From the NCBI RefSeq assembly GCF_900626135.1, contig NZ_LR130786.1, positions 584,296 to 648,295 on the forward strand: a stretch of 64,000 nt of DNA. Direction: 5' to 3'. Origin of the DNA: Senegalia massiliensis (GTDB lineage: Bacteria > Bacillota > Clostridia > Tissierellales > SIT17). The notes beneath the pieces were generated by a model. The model had not been told where the DNA came from. It ran no database searches and was given only the letters and a program-made list of their open reading frames with translations. The translations under genes were made by a program, and so were the position numbers. Below are positions 42,816 to 53,118 of the stretch, in pieces (the stretch's first letter is position 1; each line of letters starts with the position of its first letter).

Positions 42816-42878
42816 AAAAAATCAGCATATATTTGCTGACTTATTACTAATAAAAAAACCTTTCTAGACATAGAAAGG
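42816..42878 (-). terminator. two hairpins after the cobalamin riboswitch (expression platform)
   Basis: Hairpin one: CCTTTCTA/TAGAAAGG (42859-42878), followed by seven T on the minus strand. Hairpin two: TCAGCA/TGCTGA (42822-42839), followed by seven T. A competing pairing of GGTGTTAT with ATAACATCC (42877-42896) overlaps hairpin one, so it could serve as part of an antiterminator. Transcription should stop here when cobalamin is bound. Confidence 0.75.
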
Positions 42879-42899
42879 ATGTTATCAAATAACACCTCC

Positions 42900-43085
42900 T
42901 CATCCTCGTGAGTAATAAATAGCGCTTATACTATTGGCAGGTCTCCTGACTTAAGAATAACAAATCTTATACCTTCCCATGTTCATCACAGTGGCATCCA
43001 TAAGATTCTATCTATTACAGTGGCGGGACCGTGTCGGTATTTCACCGAACTTCCCTTTTAAACAATTTAATTTAAATTGTACCAA
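42900..43085 (-). ncRNA. cobalamin riboswitch
   Basis: Minus strand: AAGTTCGGTGAAATACCGA, the CGGTCCCGCCACTGTAA core (near 43016-43035), GATGCCACTGTG, GGGAAGGTATAAG, and the B12-box element GTCAGGAGACCTGCC (about 42932-42946). These are hallmarks of adenosylcobalamin riboswitches. It is followed by terminator hairpins and then the cysteine-rich protein and transporter genes, so it probably turns the operon off when corrinoid is plentiful. Confidence 0.93.
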
Positions 43086-43109
43086 TAGAACTATATTAAG
43101 TTTGTTTAC

Positions 43110-43138
43110 AATATATCATTATTATTTACAGTTGTCAA
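43110..43138 (-). promoter_or_regulatory. promoter of the cobalamin riboswitch operon
   Basis: TTGACA (43133-43138), 17 bases, TATATT (43110-43115) on the minus strand, with TG upstream of the -10. It lies about 20 bases upstream of the aptamer, divergent from the nitroreductase gene. Confidence 0.75.
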
Positions 43139-43225
43139 TTATATCGTTAAAAATAAAGTTTGATAATTAAAATTAGTGGTAAAACATATATTAGATATCT
43201 ATTATATTTGAAAGGATGAGATTTA

Positions 43226-43984
43226 TTGAATAAAACTATTGAGAGTCAATTAAATCACCGTACAATTAGGAAATTCAAAAATAAAAAAATAGATGAAAAT
43301 ACTTTAAACACAATATTTAAAGTAGCAAATCGTACTGCTTCTAGTATAGCTATGCAATCTTATAGCATAATTCGTATAACTGATGATAAAACAAAAGAAA
43401 AGATAAGTAAGATATGTAACCAAGACTATATAAAAAATTTTCCAGAGCTAGTTATATTTATAGTTGATGTCTATAGAAATGCTAGAATATCAGAAGAACT
43501 AGGAGAAAATTTACCTCATAAAAAAGATATGGATAGATTTTTTCAAGGATTTACAGATGGTGCAATAGCTGCTCAAAACATGATTACAGCTATTGAATCA
43601 TTAGATATGGGTACTGTTTACCTAGGAAGCATTTTAAATGACCCTCAAGCTATCATAGATCTATTAGAACTTCCAAGACTTACATTCCCTATAGTAGGAG
43701 TGGGTTTTGGTTATCCAGATCAAAATCCTATGTTAAAACCTAGAATGGATATATCTCTTAAAGTATTTGAAAATAGATATAAAAAACAGGAAAGTTATCT
43801 AGAATCTATAAAAGAATATGATAAAGAAATGAAGAAATACTATGATTTAAGAAATGAAACAAAATCTCTTGATGAATTTAGTAAACAAGTAGTTGAAATT
43901 CTTAAGATGGAAAACGAAAAAAGAAGTAAACTTTTAAACGTAGTTAAAAATCAAGGGTTTAATTTAAGGATTGAAGATAAATAA
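43226..43984 (+). CDS. NADPH-dependent nitroreductase/oxidoreductase (NfrA-like)
   Basis: A 252-residue FMN protein of the nitroreductase family. The N-terminus LNHRTIRKFKNKKIDENTL carries the flavin-binding Arg, and the C-terminal half FPIVGVGFGYPDQNPMLKPR is typical of the NfsA/NfrA group with a longer C-terminal helical tail. It would reduce quinones, nitro compounds or flavins with NADPH; the substrate is unknown. TTG start behind AAAGGATG. It is transcribed away from the cobalamin operon. Confidence 0.82.
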   Translation: MNKTIESQLNHRTIRKFKNKKIDENTLNTIFKVANRTASSIAMQSYSIIRITDDKTKEKISKICNQDYIKNFPELVIFIVDVYRNARISEELGENLPHKKDMDRFFQGFTDGAIAAQNMITAIESLDMGTVYLGSILNDPQAIIDLLELPRLTFPIVGVGFGYPDQNPMLKPRMDISLKVFENRYKKQESYLESIKEYDKEMKKYYDLRNETKSLDEFSKQVVEILKMENEKRSKLLNVVKNQGFNLRIEDK

Positions 43985-44021
43985 AAAATGTTGTTTAGGA
44001 AATTTCCTAAACAACATTTTT
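43984..44021. terminator. bidirectional terminator between nitroreductase and amidase (38-base perfect palindrome)
   Basis: Perfect 38-base inverted repeat centred on AAATTT at 44000-44005, with A-run and T-run ends, so it can terminate both converging genes. It overlaps the last codons of the amidase gene, whose stop lies at 44007. Confidence 0.88.
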
Positions 44022-45491
44022 ATTTATAATAGGACTTTTCCTATTTTTATTTGCTTGTTCAAGACCATATGCAATTTCAAATAATACAGATTCATTCCAT
44101 TTTCTAGTTAAAAATTCTATACCTACTGGAATACCAATCGGTGCTGTTTCTGTTGGATTTGTAAATCCAGCAGGTAATACGCAAGAAGGAAATCCAGTTA
44201 TAGCTCCTAATACTCCATTCCTATCTACTTGAGATTCACCTACTTTTACAACTGGTCTTTTTTGATGAGGATATACAATTGCATCTAATTTATATTTTGC
44301 CATAAGTTCCATCACTAAATTTTGTAGTTCAATCCTATTAACTATTCTTTTATTATATTCATGCATACTTCTATCAATAGTTTCTGCAAATTTAATATTT
44401 GTTTCTATTCCCTTATGATATTTCTTAGATTCTATTATATCATTAAGTGAATTAACTTTGGATCTTGATCCCAACTCTTTCAAATATTCATTTAAGTCTT
44501 CTTTTAATTCATAAAGATGTACACTTGTTTGTTCTATTAACTTATCAGCATCTATGTTCTCATAAATATTTACTACCTCAGCACCATTGTCTTCCATAAC
44601 TTTTAAATTACTATATATTATATCATTTACTTGTTTATGTATTTTTTCATTACCAAAAAGACTTTTTAATACTCCAATTCTTTTCCTATTCAACCCATCT
44701 TTGTTTAAGTGCTTTGTATAAGTTTTAGGAATATTTCCTATAGACCATGCTGTCATTGGATCCTTAACATCATATCCAACAATTGCATCTAATACCTTTG
44801 CCGTATCTTCTACATTACGCATAATTGGTCCAGCTGTATCTTGAGTCAATGAATAAGGTATAATTCCACTCCTACTTACTAAACCAACAGTTGGTCTAAA
44901 TCCTACTAAATTACATGCTGAAGCAGGAGATCGTACAGAGTTTACTGTATCTGTTCCTATTCCTATTAAACCAAAATTCATAGCTACTGCTGCACCAGTT
45001 CCACCACTAGATCCACCAGGAGTTCTAGTTAAATCATAAGGGTTTAAAGTTTGACCTAATATGGAACTTACTGTTTCACCCCAGACTGCAAATTCATGCA
45101 AATTAACTTTTGCTATTATTATAGCACCTGCATCTTTTAACTTTTTAATAATAAAAGCATCCTTTTCAGATTTTACTTCCTTTAAGCTAATAGAACCTGC
45201 TGTAGTTTTAGTACCTTCTAAATTAATATTATCTTTTAACAATACAGGTATTCCATGCAAAGGTCCTGTTAATCCTGATTTCTTAAATTTTTCATCTAAT
45301 TCATCCGCTATTTTAAATGCATTTTTATTTATCATAATTATAGAATTAATCATAGGACCTATTTTGTCATACTTTTCAATTCTATCTATGTATTTTTTTA
45401 TAAGTTCTTTACAAGTTAAGCTACCATTTTTAAATGCAGTATGAATTGAGTCTATAGTTGCTTCTTCTAAACAAAATTTTTCTTTTTTCAT
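44007..45491 (-). CDS. amidase signature family hydrolase
   Basis: The 494-residue protein has a complete amidase-signature triad: Lys86 in VLLKDNINLEG, Ser161/162 in TPGGSSGGTGAAVA and Ser185 in GTDTVNSVRSPAS, with spacings of 75 and 24 residues, as in known amidases. It is soluble, with no signal peptide. It resembles GatA in part, but no gatB or gatC is nearby and the C-terminal half differs, so a free amidase of unknown substrate is more likely. The start has a weak ribosome-binding site. Confidence 0.85.
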   Translation of the reverse strand: MKKEKFCLEEATIDSIHTAFKNGSLTCKELIKKYIDRIEKYDKIGPMINSIIMINKNAFKIADELDEKFKKSGLTGPLHGIPVLLKDNINLEGTKTTAGSISLKEVKSEKDAFIIKKLKDAGAIIIAKVNLHEFAVWGETVSSILGQTLNPYDLTRTPGGSSGGTGAAVAMNFGLIGIGTDTVNSVRSPASACNLVGFRPTVGLVSRSGIIPYSLTQDTAGPIMRNVEDTAKVLDAIVGYDVKDPMTAWSIGNIPKTYTKHLNKDGLNRKRIGVLKSLFGNEKIHKQVNDIIYSNLKVMEDNGAEVVNIYENIDADKLIEQTSVHLYELKEDLNEYLKELGSRSKVNSLNDIIESKKYHKGIETNIKFAETIDRSMHEYNKRIVNRIELQNLVMELMAKYKLDAIVYPHQKRPVVKVGESQVDRNGVLGAITGFPSCVLPAGFTNPTETAPIGIPVGIEFLTRKWNESVLFEIAYGLEQANKNRKSPIINKNVV

Positions 45492-45530
45492 CCTTATCTC
45501 CTTTATATGAAAAATATGTATAAAGTAATA

Positions 45531-46469
45531 TTAAATATTATTTAAAATATTTTTTACTTTTAACTCTAATTCCTTTAAGTTATTTTCTAATTTATTAATA
45601 TTTTGATTTAAATCTGAAATTATAACCTCTATTTCTCTCATAGCTTCATTAACATTGTTTAATGAATCCTTTATTTTTGACTGCACAAACCAATCAGACA
45701 ATATACCATCAAAGAAAAAATCTGCAAAAGATGCAAAAGAAGATAAATTAACCTGAATACTTGTAAATTCATTTACATCTGACAATTCTTTTTTAAACTT
45801 TTTAAGGTCAACTTGAGCAGTTTTTGCTATATTATTTGCTTCATTTATTGCTGAATGTTTAGCCATATTAGAAATTAGGCCACCACCAAGTATATCCCAA
45901 GTCCCCCAGTTCCTTGCACTATTAAGTTTTTCTTCTACAAGATTTAAAGACCTTAATGCATCTTTACCTGCATTTATAGCTTCTCTTAACTCTTTCATAT
46001 CTACTTTAAGTTGATCTATATTTAAAATTTTATTTTTTAATTTATTCCCTAAATTCCCACCTTCTCTAATTAATAATTCTTCCTTTTCTTTTATTAAATC
46101 TTCATATCTTTTATCCACTTCTTCATAGTTTATCAATAATTGGTTAGTATCATCTAGTTGGGTTTCCAACTCATTAATCTGTTTAATACAATCTTCATAT
46201 CTAAGTTTTGCTATAATATATTCTTCTTTTTCTTTATCAAGTTTTTCTTCTTTCTTTCCTGTTAATGATAGAAGTATTGAACTTAAACTTAAATCTTCAA
46301 GTTTTTCAAAGTCTTTTCTTTCTTTTTCTAATATTTTCTTTAATTCTTTTTGTTGAATTTTCTTTGTTCCAAGTTCTTCTTGTATTGTTTTTTTCAATGA
46401 TTTAAGCTTTTTATTTTCTCTTAATTTTTCTTTAATTACCAGTATTTCTTCATTTATTTCTGTAATCAT
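45531..46469 (-). CDS. coiled-coil protein with a conserved WGTWDxLGGGLIS motif
   Basis: A 312-residue lysine/glutamate-rich protein of unknown function. Residues 1-135 and 265-310 look like long coiled coils; between them is WGTWDILGGGLISNMAKHS (188-206), a motif I recall from Firmicutes proteins, and a phenylalanine-rich stretch FADFFFDGILSDWFVQ (248-263). No signal peptide or clear transmembrane helix. It has a possible promoter with TATAAT at 46542-46547. It may be a structural or membrane-associated factor; no function is assigned. Confidence 0.75.
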   Translation of the reverse strand: MITEINEEILVIKEKLRENKKLKSLKKTIQEELGTKKIQQKELKKILEKERKDFEKLEDLSLSSILLSLTGKKEEKLDKEKEEYIIAKLRYEDCIKQINELETQLDDTNQLLINYEEVDKRYEDLIKEKEELLIREGGNLGNKLKNKILNIDQLKVDMKELREAINAGKDALRSLNLVEEKLNSARNWGTWDILGGGLISNMAKHSAINEANNIAKTAQVDLKKFKKELSDVNEFTSIQVNLSSFASFADFFFDGILSDWFVQSKIKDSLNNVNEAMREIEVIISDLNQNINKLENNLKELELKVKNILNNI

Positions 46470-46603
46470 ATAATATCTCCCCTAAAGTTTAAAATTCTAA
46501 TAACAATAACCTTTTATTCAACTTAAGTTTTTTATATTTATATTATATCAGAAAAGGGTTATAGAATAATTATCTTATATCCTTTAACTTAGATTTCATT
46601 TAT

Positions 46604-47476
46604 TTATTTTTTCTTTCTTTTCTTTATAACTATTACACCTAGTAATACTAAAACACCTAAAATTAATATATAAGGTAAGGCATATACTAGCCATATTATA
46701 AAGTTTTCTAATGCTATTTTAAAAGCAAATATTGAATCAGTGAATGCATTTTTCAATCTAGTAATAAGTGAATTATCTATATTATCAGTATTGGAAAAAT
46801 TTCTTACTTCTATTAGCTGTAAGTTTAAAGTAGTATATTCAATTTTTTCATCTATAGATTTTAAACTTTTTTCTAATCTTTCTTTTTCGTAAATAGTATT
46901 AGTAAGTTCAGATTCAATAGCTATGATATCTTCTATTTTTTCTGCTTTTTCCAAAAGCTCCAATAATCTTTTTTCTTTTGCAGTTGCTAGCTTTAATCTA
47001 GATTCTGTATCTCTATAAAATTTTGTTACATCTTGATTATTTTTGCTTTCTTCAATTATATTCCCTATTTGATTTAAGTCAATTTTAAATTTTTCTAAAC
47101 TTTCTTTGGGAATTCTTATTGAATAGTCTCCATATCTATAGTTTTTAGAATAACTAGAGCCTCTAAAATTCACATTAGAATTTTCTATAAAAGATTTATA
47201 CTTTTCAATTAAATTTTCTAACTCTGATCTTGTCTTTTCAAAATCAAGTGTTTCTAGACTCATAAAATAATTTGAAATTATTTTTTCGCCATCTGCTATT
47301 TCAAATCCCTCTACTTCTGGTGTATTAAAATCAGCCTCTTCATCTGAAACTTCCTTTTCTAAAGTATTCATAGAAGACTCATCACTTAAATCATCCTGTC
47401 CACTACAAGCTGAAAATAAAGATATAGCCATTATTAAAGAAAATACTATTAAAAAATATTTTGTAATCTTTTTCAT
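46604..47476 (-). CDS. DUF4349-type membrane lipoprotein
   Basis: A 290-residue protein with a lipobox near residue 24 (LFSAC), an acidic linker, then a domain from about residue 55 with coiled coils (KEKRLLELLEKAEKIEDIIA; ELTNTIYEKERLEKSLKSID), a C-terminal transmembrane helix (about 258-285) and a short lysine tail. This matches the DUF4349 layout, from memory. Start: Met3 of the open frame, since its spacing from GGAG is better; the first Met is an alternative. It sits 39 bases after the dehydratase gene, so they may be cotranscribed. Confidence 0.78.
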   Translation of the reverse strand: MKKITKYFLIVFSLIMAISLFSACSGQDDLSDESSMNTLEKEVSDEEADFNTPEVEGFEIADGEKIISNYFMSLETLDFEKTRSELENLIEKYKSFIENSNVNFRGSSYSKNYRYGDYSIRIPKESLEKFKIDLNQIGNIIEESKNNQDVTKFYRDTESRLKLATAKEKRLLELLEKAEKIEDIIAIESELTNTIYEKERLEKSLKSIDEKIEYTTLNLQLIEVRNFSNTDNIDNSLITRLKNAFTDSIFAFKIALENFIIWLVYALPYILILGVLVLLGVIVIKKRKKK

Positions 47477-47515
47477 AATCATTCAGCTCCAATCATTTAT
47501 TAATACTTTCGACCT

Positions 47516-48760
47516 TTATATCATCAAGAATTTTTCTCTCACTTCTTTTGGAACTAAGCTTCCTCCTGTACCCCAGCATAAATGTGTAATATTTTCTTCT
47601 TTATATTTAGAAGATGTGAATATTGGGCCTAAAAATCCAGCTAATGCTGAAGGCTCTAAAAATATATATTCTGATTTATATAATGCTTTTAAAAAGATAT
47701 ACAACTTTTTATCTTCTATAGTAAATGATCCCGTAAGAAGTTTATCCATAATCTCACTTGCAATAAGGGACGGTCTACCAACTGCCAATCCATCAGCTTC
47801 AGTTTTATTATCTAATCCAATATCTTTCACAGAAATTTTATCATGTTTTCCTGTTGCAAGTCCCAGTAACATTGCAGGAGAATGAGTTGGTTCTGCAAAA
47901 AAACATTTTACATTATCTCCATACACAAGTTTGAGTCCATAAGCAACTCCTCCAGGACCACCTCCTACTCCACAAGGTAAATATACAAATAAAGGATTTT
48001 CTTTATCTACTATAATTCCCATATCATCTAATTGTTTTTTAACTCTCATACCACCAACTGCATATCCCAAAAATAGATTTTTTGAATTTTCATCATCTAT
48101 AAAATAACTTTTAGGATTTTTATTAGATAAATATCTTCCTTCTTCAACAGCTATAGAATAATCATCCTCATATTCTACTACTTTAACACCTTTAGATCTA
48201 AGCAAATCTTTTTTCCACTTCTTAGCATCAGATGACATATGTACTATCACCTTAAATCCAATCTTAGCACTCATAATTCCTATACTAAGTCCAAGATTAC
48301 CTGTGCTTCCTACTTGTATGGTATACTTTGAAAAGAAATTCTTAAACTTTTCTTCTGTTAATATTCTATAATCATCATTTATGTTAAGTAATTCTTGTTT
48401 TAGCAAAAGTTCTTCTACATATTTTAAAACTTCATAAATTCCTCCTCGAGCCTTTATTGAACCAGCTATAGGAAGTAAATCATCTCTTTTTAAAAGAAGA
48501 TTCCCATATATTTTAGTATCAAAAATATTCTCCATTTTATTTTTCATTTTATCTATTCTATTTATAGGGGATTCTATAATTCCATCTTTAGTCTCTGGAA
48601 AGACTTTTTCAATATAGGGTGCAAATCTCAAAAGTCTTGCTTCTGCTTTCTTTACTTCTTCTATATTAATCGAAAAATCATTCATATTAGGAGAAGCCAT
48701 ATAATTAGGATTATACCAAATTGTTTCATTTAATGATTTTAATCTATCAATAATGTCCAT
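47516..48760 (-). CDS. dsdA: D-serine dehydratase-like PLP enzyme
   Basis: The 414-residue fold-type II PLP protein matches DsdA (D-serine ammonia-lyase). The PLP lysine is Lys103 in [11 protein letters not shown]. Other hallmarks are [22 protein letters not shown] and [17 protein letters not shown], the phosphate-binding glycine loop, with [16 protein letters not shown] at the end. The expected reaction is D-serine to pyruvate and ammonia, but D-threonine or related substrates are possible. No transporter or dsdC is adjacent. It follows the small basic protein gene. Confidence 0.85.
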   Translation of the reverse strand: MDIIDRLKSLNETIWYNPNYMASPNMNDFSINIEEVKKAEARLLRFAPYIEKVFPETKDGIIESPINRIDKMKNKMENIFDTKIYGNLLLKRDDLLPIAGSIKARGGIYEVLKYVEELLLKQELLNINDDYRILTEEKFKNFFSKYTIQVGSTGNLGLSIGIMSAKIGFKVIVHMSSDAKKWKKDLLRSKGVKVVEYEDDYSIAVEEGRYLSNKNPKSYFIDDENSKNLFLGYAVGGMRVKKQLDDMGIIVDKENPLFVYLPCGVGGGPGGVAYGLKLVYGDNVKCFFAEPTHSPAMLLGLATGKHDKISVKDIGLDNKTEADGLAVGRPSLIASEIMDKLLTGSFTIEDKKLYIFLKALYKSEYIFLEPSALAGFLGPIFTSSKYKEENITHLCWGTGGSLVPKEVREKFLMI

Positions 48761-48791
48761 TTATAATCACATCCTTTTTTGTTATGAATTT

Positions 48792-48995
48792 TTACTTAAA
48801 TATCTTTTTAAGAACTTTAAAAATATCAAATGAGGTTTTATTATATACCTTATTATATGCATATTTTTTAGGATTTCTTAACCAGCCGTATCCTTTAGGC
48901 ATTTTAAGTCCTGAACGATGTACTATTTGTCTTTTTATACTAGTTTTTGCAGCTATTCTTTTCTTTAAACTAGGTTTTCTCATTCCAAATTTCAT
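48792..48995 (-). CDS. small basic protein of unknown function
   Basis: A 67-residue, very basic protein (about 20 Lys and Arg) with a GYGWLRNPKKYAYNKVYNKT segment. It resembles short proteins found in Firmicutes and their mobile elements, but I cannot assign a function. It lies 31 bases upstream of dsdA and downstream of the clpC terminator. The start MKFGMRK has GGAAGGTG before it. It may bind nucleic acid or membrane. Confidence 0.6.
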   Translation of the reverse strand: MKFGMRKPSLKKRIAAKTSIKRQIVHRSGLKMPKGYGWLRNPKKYAYNKVYNKTSFDIFKVLKKIFK

Positions 48996-49077
48996 TATAT
49001 TTCACCTTCCTATATTAAAACTCTATATACTAAATATTATTCTATAAAAATTATATAAATCCTTTTAAAAATAAAAA

Positions 49078-49106
49078 AAGGCTAGCAATATTAATATTAC
49101 TAGCCC
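49078..49106 (-). terminator. terminator of the ctsR-mcsAB-clpC operon
   Basis: GGCTAG and CTAGCC arms, with AATATT continuing across one mismatch, form a stem of about 12 base pairs; the minus strand continues with a run of T. It starts 14 bases after clpC. Confidence 0.88.
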
Positions 49107-49119
49107 TTATTTTTTCTAA

Positions 49120-51570
49120 TTACTCTTTACTAAATGTTAACTCTTCATTTTCATCTAAATCCACTAGGATATTATCACTTTTTTCTAAATCACCTTTTAG
49201 TATTTCTTCTGAAAGTTTATCTTCTATTTTCTTTCTTATGGTTCTTTCAAGTGGTCTTGCACCAAATTGAGGATCAAATCCTTCTTTGCCTATATATTCT
49301 TTTGCCTTATCTGTTAGTTTAATGTCTATATCCAACTTTTTAAGTCGTTTTTCTAAGTCTCTTACCATAAGCTCTACTATCTCATTTATATGAGTTTGAT
49401 TTAATGAGTGGAATACTATTACTTCATCTATTCTATTTAAGAACTCTGGTCTAAAACTTCTTCTTAATTCATCCATAACATTATCACGCATTTTTTCATA
49501 TTCTGCTTTTTCTTCATCTTGTGGTGCTGCAAATCCAAGTGTCTTTTGTTTTTTAATAGTAGATGCACCTACATTTGATGTCATAATAACAACTGTATTT
49601 TTAAAGTCTACTGTTCTTCCTTTTGAATCAGTAAGTCTACCATCATCTAATAATTGAAGAAGTATATTAAATACATCTGGATGTGCTTTTTCAATTTCAT
49701 CAAATAATATTACTGAATATGGTTTTCTTCTTACTTTTTCAGTTAATTGACCACCTTCATCATAACCTACATATCCTGGTGGTGAACCTACAAGACGTGA
49801 TACAGAATGTTTTTCCATGTATTCTGACATATCTATTCTAATCATTGCATCTTCTTCACCAAATAGTGCCTCTGCAAGTGCTCTAGATAACTCAGTTTTA
49901 CCTACTCCTGTTGGTCCTAAAAATATAAATGAACCTATTGGCTTATCTGGATCTTTAAGTCCTACTCTTGCTCTTCTTACAGCACTTGCAACTGCTTTTA
50001 CAGCTTGATCTTGACCTATTACCCTTTCATGAAGTAATCCTTCCAAGTTTAATAGCCTTTCTGATTCTTCAACTGTCATTTTCTTTACAGGAACTCCAGT
50101 CCATGAAGATACTATGTGAGCTATTTCCTCATATCCAACTTCATTAGCCTTTGATCTCTTATCTTTTTGCCATTCATTTCTTTCTTGTTCTAACTCTTCT
50201 TTTAGTTTCTTTTCTTCATCACGTAATTGTGCTGCTTTTTCATAGTTTTGAGTATTTACTGCTTCTTCTTTTTCTTGTGATAATTCTTCTAATCTTGATT
50301 CAATATCTTTAAGTTCTGGAGGTGCTGTTATTGTCTGAATTCTTACACGTGAAGCTGCTTCATCAATTAAATCTATAGCTTTATCTGGTAGATGTCTATC
50401 AGTAATATATCTTTCAGATAATTCTGCTGCAGCTTTTAAAGCTTCATCTGTGATTTTCACCCTATGATGTGCTTCATATCTATCTCTTAATCCTTCAAGT
50501 ATTTTAACTGTATCTTTTATTGATGGAGCTTCTACCTGTATTGGTTGGAACCTTCTCTCAAGTGCAGCATCTTTTTCTATATGCTTTTTATATTCATCTA
50601 AAGTTGTAGCACCTATTGCTTGAAGTTCACCTCTTGCAAGTGCTGGCTTTAATATATTAGATGCATCAATTGCACCTTCTGCTGCACCTGCACCTATTAT
50701 GGTATGCATTTCATCAATGAAAAGTATTACATCTCCTGCATTTCTTATCTCTTCCATTATTTTTTTAAGTCTATCTTCAAATTCACCTCTATACTTTGCT
50801 CCAGCTACCATTGAAGCTAAATCTAAAGTAACTACTCTTTTGTCTTTTAATATTTCTGGAATTTTACCTTCATTAATTTCTTGTGCAAGACCTTCTGCAA
50901 CTGCTGTTTTTCCTACTCCTGGTTCCCCTATTAACACAGGATTATTTTTTGTTCTCCTGCTTAACACTTGAACTACTCTCTCAATTTCTTTTTGTCTTCC
51001 TATAACTGGATCTAATTTACCTTCATTGGCATACTCTGTTAAATCTCTTCCGTATTTATCTAATGTAGGTGTTTTTGTATTACTTCTATTACCTCCTGTG
51101 GTATTCATTCCAGAAGATCCACTACTAGAATTTGTGCTACCAAGCATCTTTATAATTTCATTTCTTAGCATATTTAAATCAATACCCATAGCTTTTAATA
51201 GATTAGGAGCTACACCTTCTCCTTCTTTTATAAGTCCAAGCAATATATGTTCTGTTCCTACATAATTCTGACCAATATTTCTTGCTTCCATAAAACTTAG
51301 TTCAAATACCTTTTTAGTTCTAGGAGTAAAGCCTAAGACTTCTGTAGCTTCTTTTCCTTTTCCAAGTCTCTTTTCTATTTCTGCCTTTATTTTATCAGTA
51401 GTTGCTCCTAATTTGTTTAATACTTGTGCTGCAATTCCTTCTCCTTCTTTTGATACTCCTAATAGTAAATGTTCTGTTCCTACATAATTATGATTTAAAG
51501 ATTTTGCTTCTTCTTGTGACAATATAATTGCCTTTTGTGCTCTTTCTGAAAATCTTCCAAACATTGCCAT
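49120..51570 (-). CDS. clpC: ATP-dependent Clp protease ATP-binding subunit ClpC
   Basis: ClpC is the Hsp100 unfoldase that feeds ClpP and degrades proteins marked by phosphoarginine. The 816 residues show the N-terminal Clp repeat domain (1-150), D1 with Walker [14 protein letters not shown], a middle UVR region ([20 protein letters not shown]), D2 with Walker [14 protein letters not shown], and [16 protein letters not shown]. It overlaps mcsB by one base. GGAGG lies 10 bases before the ATG. Confidence 0.97.
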   Translation of the reverse strand: MAMFGRFSERAQKAIILSQEEAKSLNHNYVGTEHLLLGVSKEGEGIAAQVLNKLGATTDKIKAEIEKRLGKGKEATEVLGFTPRTKKVFELSFMEARNIGQNYVGTEHILLGLIKEGEGVAPNLLKAMGIDLNMLRNEIIKMLGSTNSSSGSSGMNTTGGNRSNTKTPTLDKYGRDLTEYANEGKLDPVIGRQKEIERVVQVLSRRTKNNPVLIGEPGVGKTAVAEGLAQEINEGKIPEILKDKRVVTLDLASMVAGAKYRGEFEDRLKKIMEEIRNAGDVILFIDEMHTIIGAGAAEGAIDASNILKPALARGELQAIGATTLDEYKKHIEKDAALERRFQPIQVEAPSIKDTVKILEGLRDRYEAHHRVKITDEALKAAAELSERYITDRHLPDKAIDLIDEAASRVRIQTITAPPELKDIESRLEELSQEKEEAVNTQNYEKAAQLRDEEKKLKEELEQERNEWQKDKRSKANEVGYEEIAHIVSSWTGVPVKKMTVEESERLLNLEGLLHERVIGQDQAVKAVASAVRRARVGLKDPDKPIGSFIFLGPTGVGKTELSRALAEALFGEEDAMIRIDMSEYMEKHSVSRLVGSPPGYVGYDEGGQLTEKVRRKPYSVILFDEIEKAHPDVFNILLQLLDDGRLTDSKGRTVDFKNTVVIMTSNVGASTIKKQKTLGFAAPQDEEKAEYEKMRDNVMDELRRSFRPEFLNRIDEVIVFHSLNQTHINEIVELMVRDLEKRLKKLDIDIKLTDKAKEYIGKEGFDPQFGARPLERTIRKKIEDKLSEEILKGDLEKSDNILVDLDENEELTFSKE

Positions 51571-52604
51571 TATTTAATTGCCTCCTTTTCTAACGATTCT
51601 CTTACAATTTTTGCTCTTAATATATCTCTGTCATTTGCATCTAAATCTTTATCTGCGCTATTTAAAATATGTGCAGGCTGTATTTTTATCATAAGTTTAT
51701 TTATTATTACTCTATCAATATTATCTATTATGTTCATTTCTATACCTAATTTTACATCAGATAATAAACTCATCGCTTCATCAGTAGATAATATTCTTGC
51801 ATTTTTTAATGTGCCAAGTGATCTACACACTTTATCTTCCATTCTGATTTTATTATTAGTATAAATAGTATTTCTTGCATTTCGTTCATTTTTAACAAGT
51901 TGATTTACTATGTTTTTTAATTTTTGAATTATATCCTCTTCAGACTCACCTATTGTAGTTTGATTAGATATTTGAAATAAATTCCCCATTGCATTGCTAC
52001 CTTCTCCATATACACCTCTGACAGTAAGACCAATTTGGTTTACTGCTTGAATTATTCCATTTATTTGATTTGTTATAACAAGTGAAGGTAGATGCAACAT
52101 CACTGATGCTCTCATGCCAGTACCTATATTAGTAGGACATGAAGTTAAATAGCCTATCTTTTCATCAAATGCATATTTAATTTTACTTTCTAAAATATCA
52201 TCAATTCTATTAGATTCACTAAAGCATTTTTCTAACTCAAATCCTGGATACAAAACTTGCATTCTTATATGATCTTCTTCATTTATCATAATTGTAGATT
52301 TTTCATCTTCACTCAGTAAGAAACCACCAATCTGACTATGCTCAAGTAATCCAGGAGATATCAAATGGTCTTCCACATATTTTCTACTTTCAACTATATT
52401 TAAATTTTTCATATCATAATATCTATAATTTTTACCTATTTCATTATTTTCTGTTACAGCTTTTTTTATTTGCTCTTTTATGTTATCAGAATCATCTTTA
52501 TTTATCTTTTGAGGAAATTTTATATTTTCTATATTTCTTGCAAGTCTTATTCTACTACTTACAACTATATCTTGATCGCAACCATCACAATCTAACCATT
52601 TCAT
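51570..52604 (-). CDS. mcsB: protein arginine kinase McsB
   Basis: McsB phosphorylates arginines and so targets proteins to ClpC-ClpP; it also inactivates CtsR. The 344 residues contain the guanidino-kinase ATP-binding signatures [16 protein letters not shown] (about 16-31), [19 protein letters not shown] and [16 protein letters not shown]. It is 12 bases after mcsA. Confidence 0.96.
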   Translation of the reverse strand: MKWLDCDGCDQDIVVSSRIRLARNIENIKFPQKINKDDSDNIKEQIKKAVTENNEIGKNYRYYDMKNLNIVESRKYVEDHLISPGLLEHSQIGGFLLSEDEKSTIMINEEDHIRMQVLYPGFELEKCFSESNRIDDILESKIKYAFDEKIGYLTSCPTNIGTGMRASVMLHLPSLVITNQINGIIQAVNQIGLTVRGVYGEGSNAMGNLFQISNQTTIGESEEDIIQKLKNIVNQLVKNERNARNTIYTNNKIRMEDKVCRSLGTLKNARILSTDEAMSLLSDVKLGIEMNIIDNIDRVIINKLMIKIQPAHILNSADKDLDANDRDILRAKIVRESLEKEAIK

Positions 52605-52616
52605 TTAAATCACCTC

Positions 52617-53114
52617 TTACTCTTTTATATCTTCTCTAAGATCTCTTATTTCATCTCTCAATTCTGCAGCTTTTTCAAACTCTTCATTTTCTATAGCCTG
52701 ATTTAATTTTTCAGTTAATTTTTTTATATCATTTTTAATTTTTATACCTTTACCTGCTCTATTTGGTATTTTTCCTCTATGAGTATCATGTCCATGAATT
52801 CTTTTAAATAAAGGGTTTAAATTATCATTAAATGTTTCATAGCATTTACTACATCCTAACTTTCCTGTTTGTTTAAATTTATTATAAGTCATACCACAAT
52901 TTTCACACTTCTTAGGTTCCATATAATCAAATCCAACATTTTTATCAAATCCACTATCAATCAATCCTGCAAGTAACTGATTAATTGAAAATGGTGATGA
53001 CATCTGTTTATTATGAGCACATTCATCACATAAATGCATTTCTTTCTTATTTCCATTTATTATTTCTTTGTAATGAACTGTTGCTTGATTTTCTCCACAT
53101 CTATCACAAATCAT
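52617..53114 (-). CDS. mcsA: McsA, zinc-finger activator of McsB
   Basis: A 165-residue protein with two zinc-finger regions, CDRCG/CDEC and CENCG/CSKC, and a C-terminal UVR domain (KLNQAIENEEFEKAAELRDE). McsA activates McsB kinase in B. subtilis. The ATG at 53112-53114 has AGGAG 7 bases upstream and gives the typical length; the five-codon extension is discarded. It begins 4 bases after the ctsR stop. Confidence 0.95.
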   Translation of the reverse strand: MICDRCGENQATVHYKEIINGNKKEMHLCDECAHNKQMSSPFSINQLLAGLIDSGFDKNVGFDYMEPKKCENCGMTYNKFKQTGKLGCSKCYETFNDNLNPLFKRIHGHDTHRGKIPNRAGKGIKIKNDIKKLTEKLNQAIENEEFEKAAELRDEIRDLREDIKE

Positions 53115-53118
53115 TTTT

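Noticed and set aside
43226..43984. Nitroreductase beside the cobalamin operon as BluB (lower B12 ligand synthesis)
   Set aside because: It has the longer NfrA/NfsA-like layout and is divergently transcribed without the riboswitch; BluB features are not seen.
44007..45491. Amidase as GatA of the transamidosome
   Set aside because: The catalytic triad is present, but gatB and gatC are not adjacent and the C-terminal half lacks clear GatA features. A generic amidase is the safer call.
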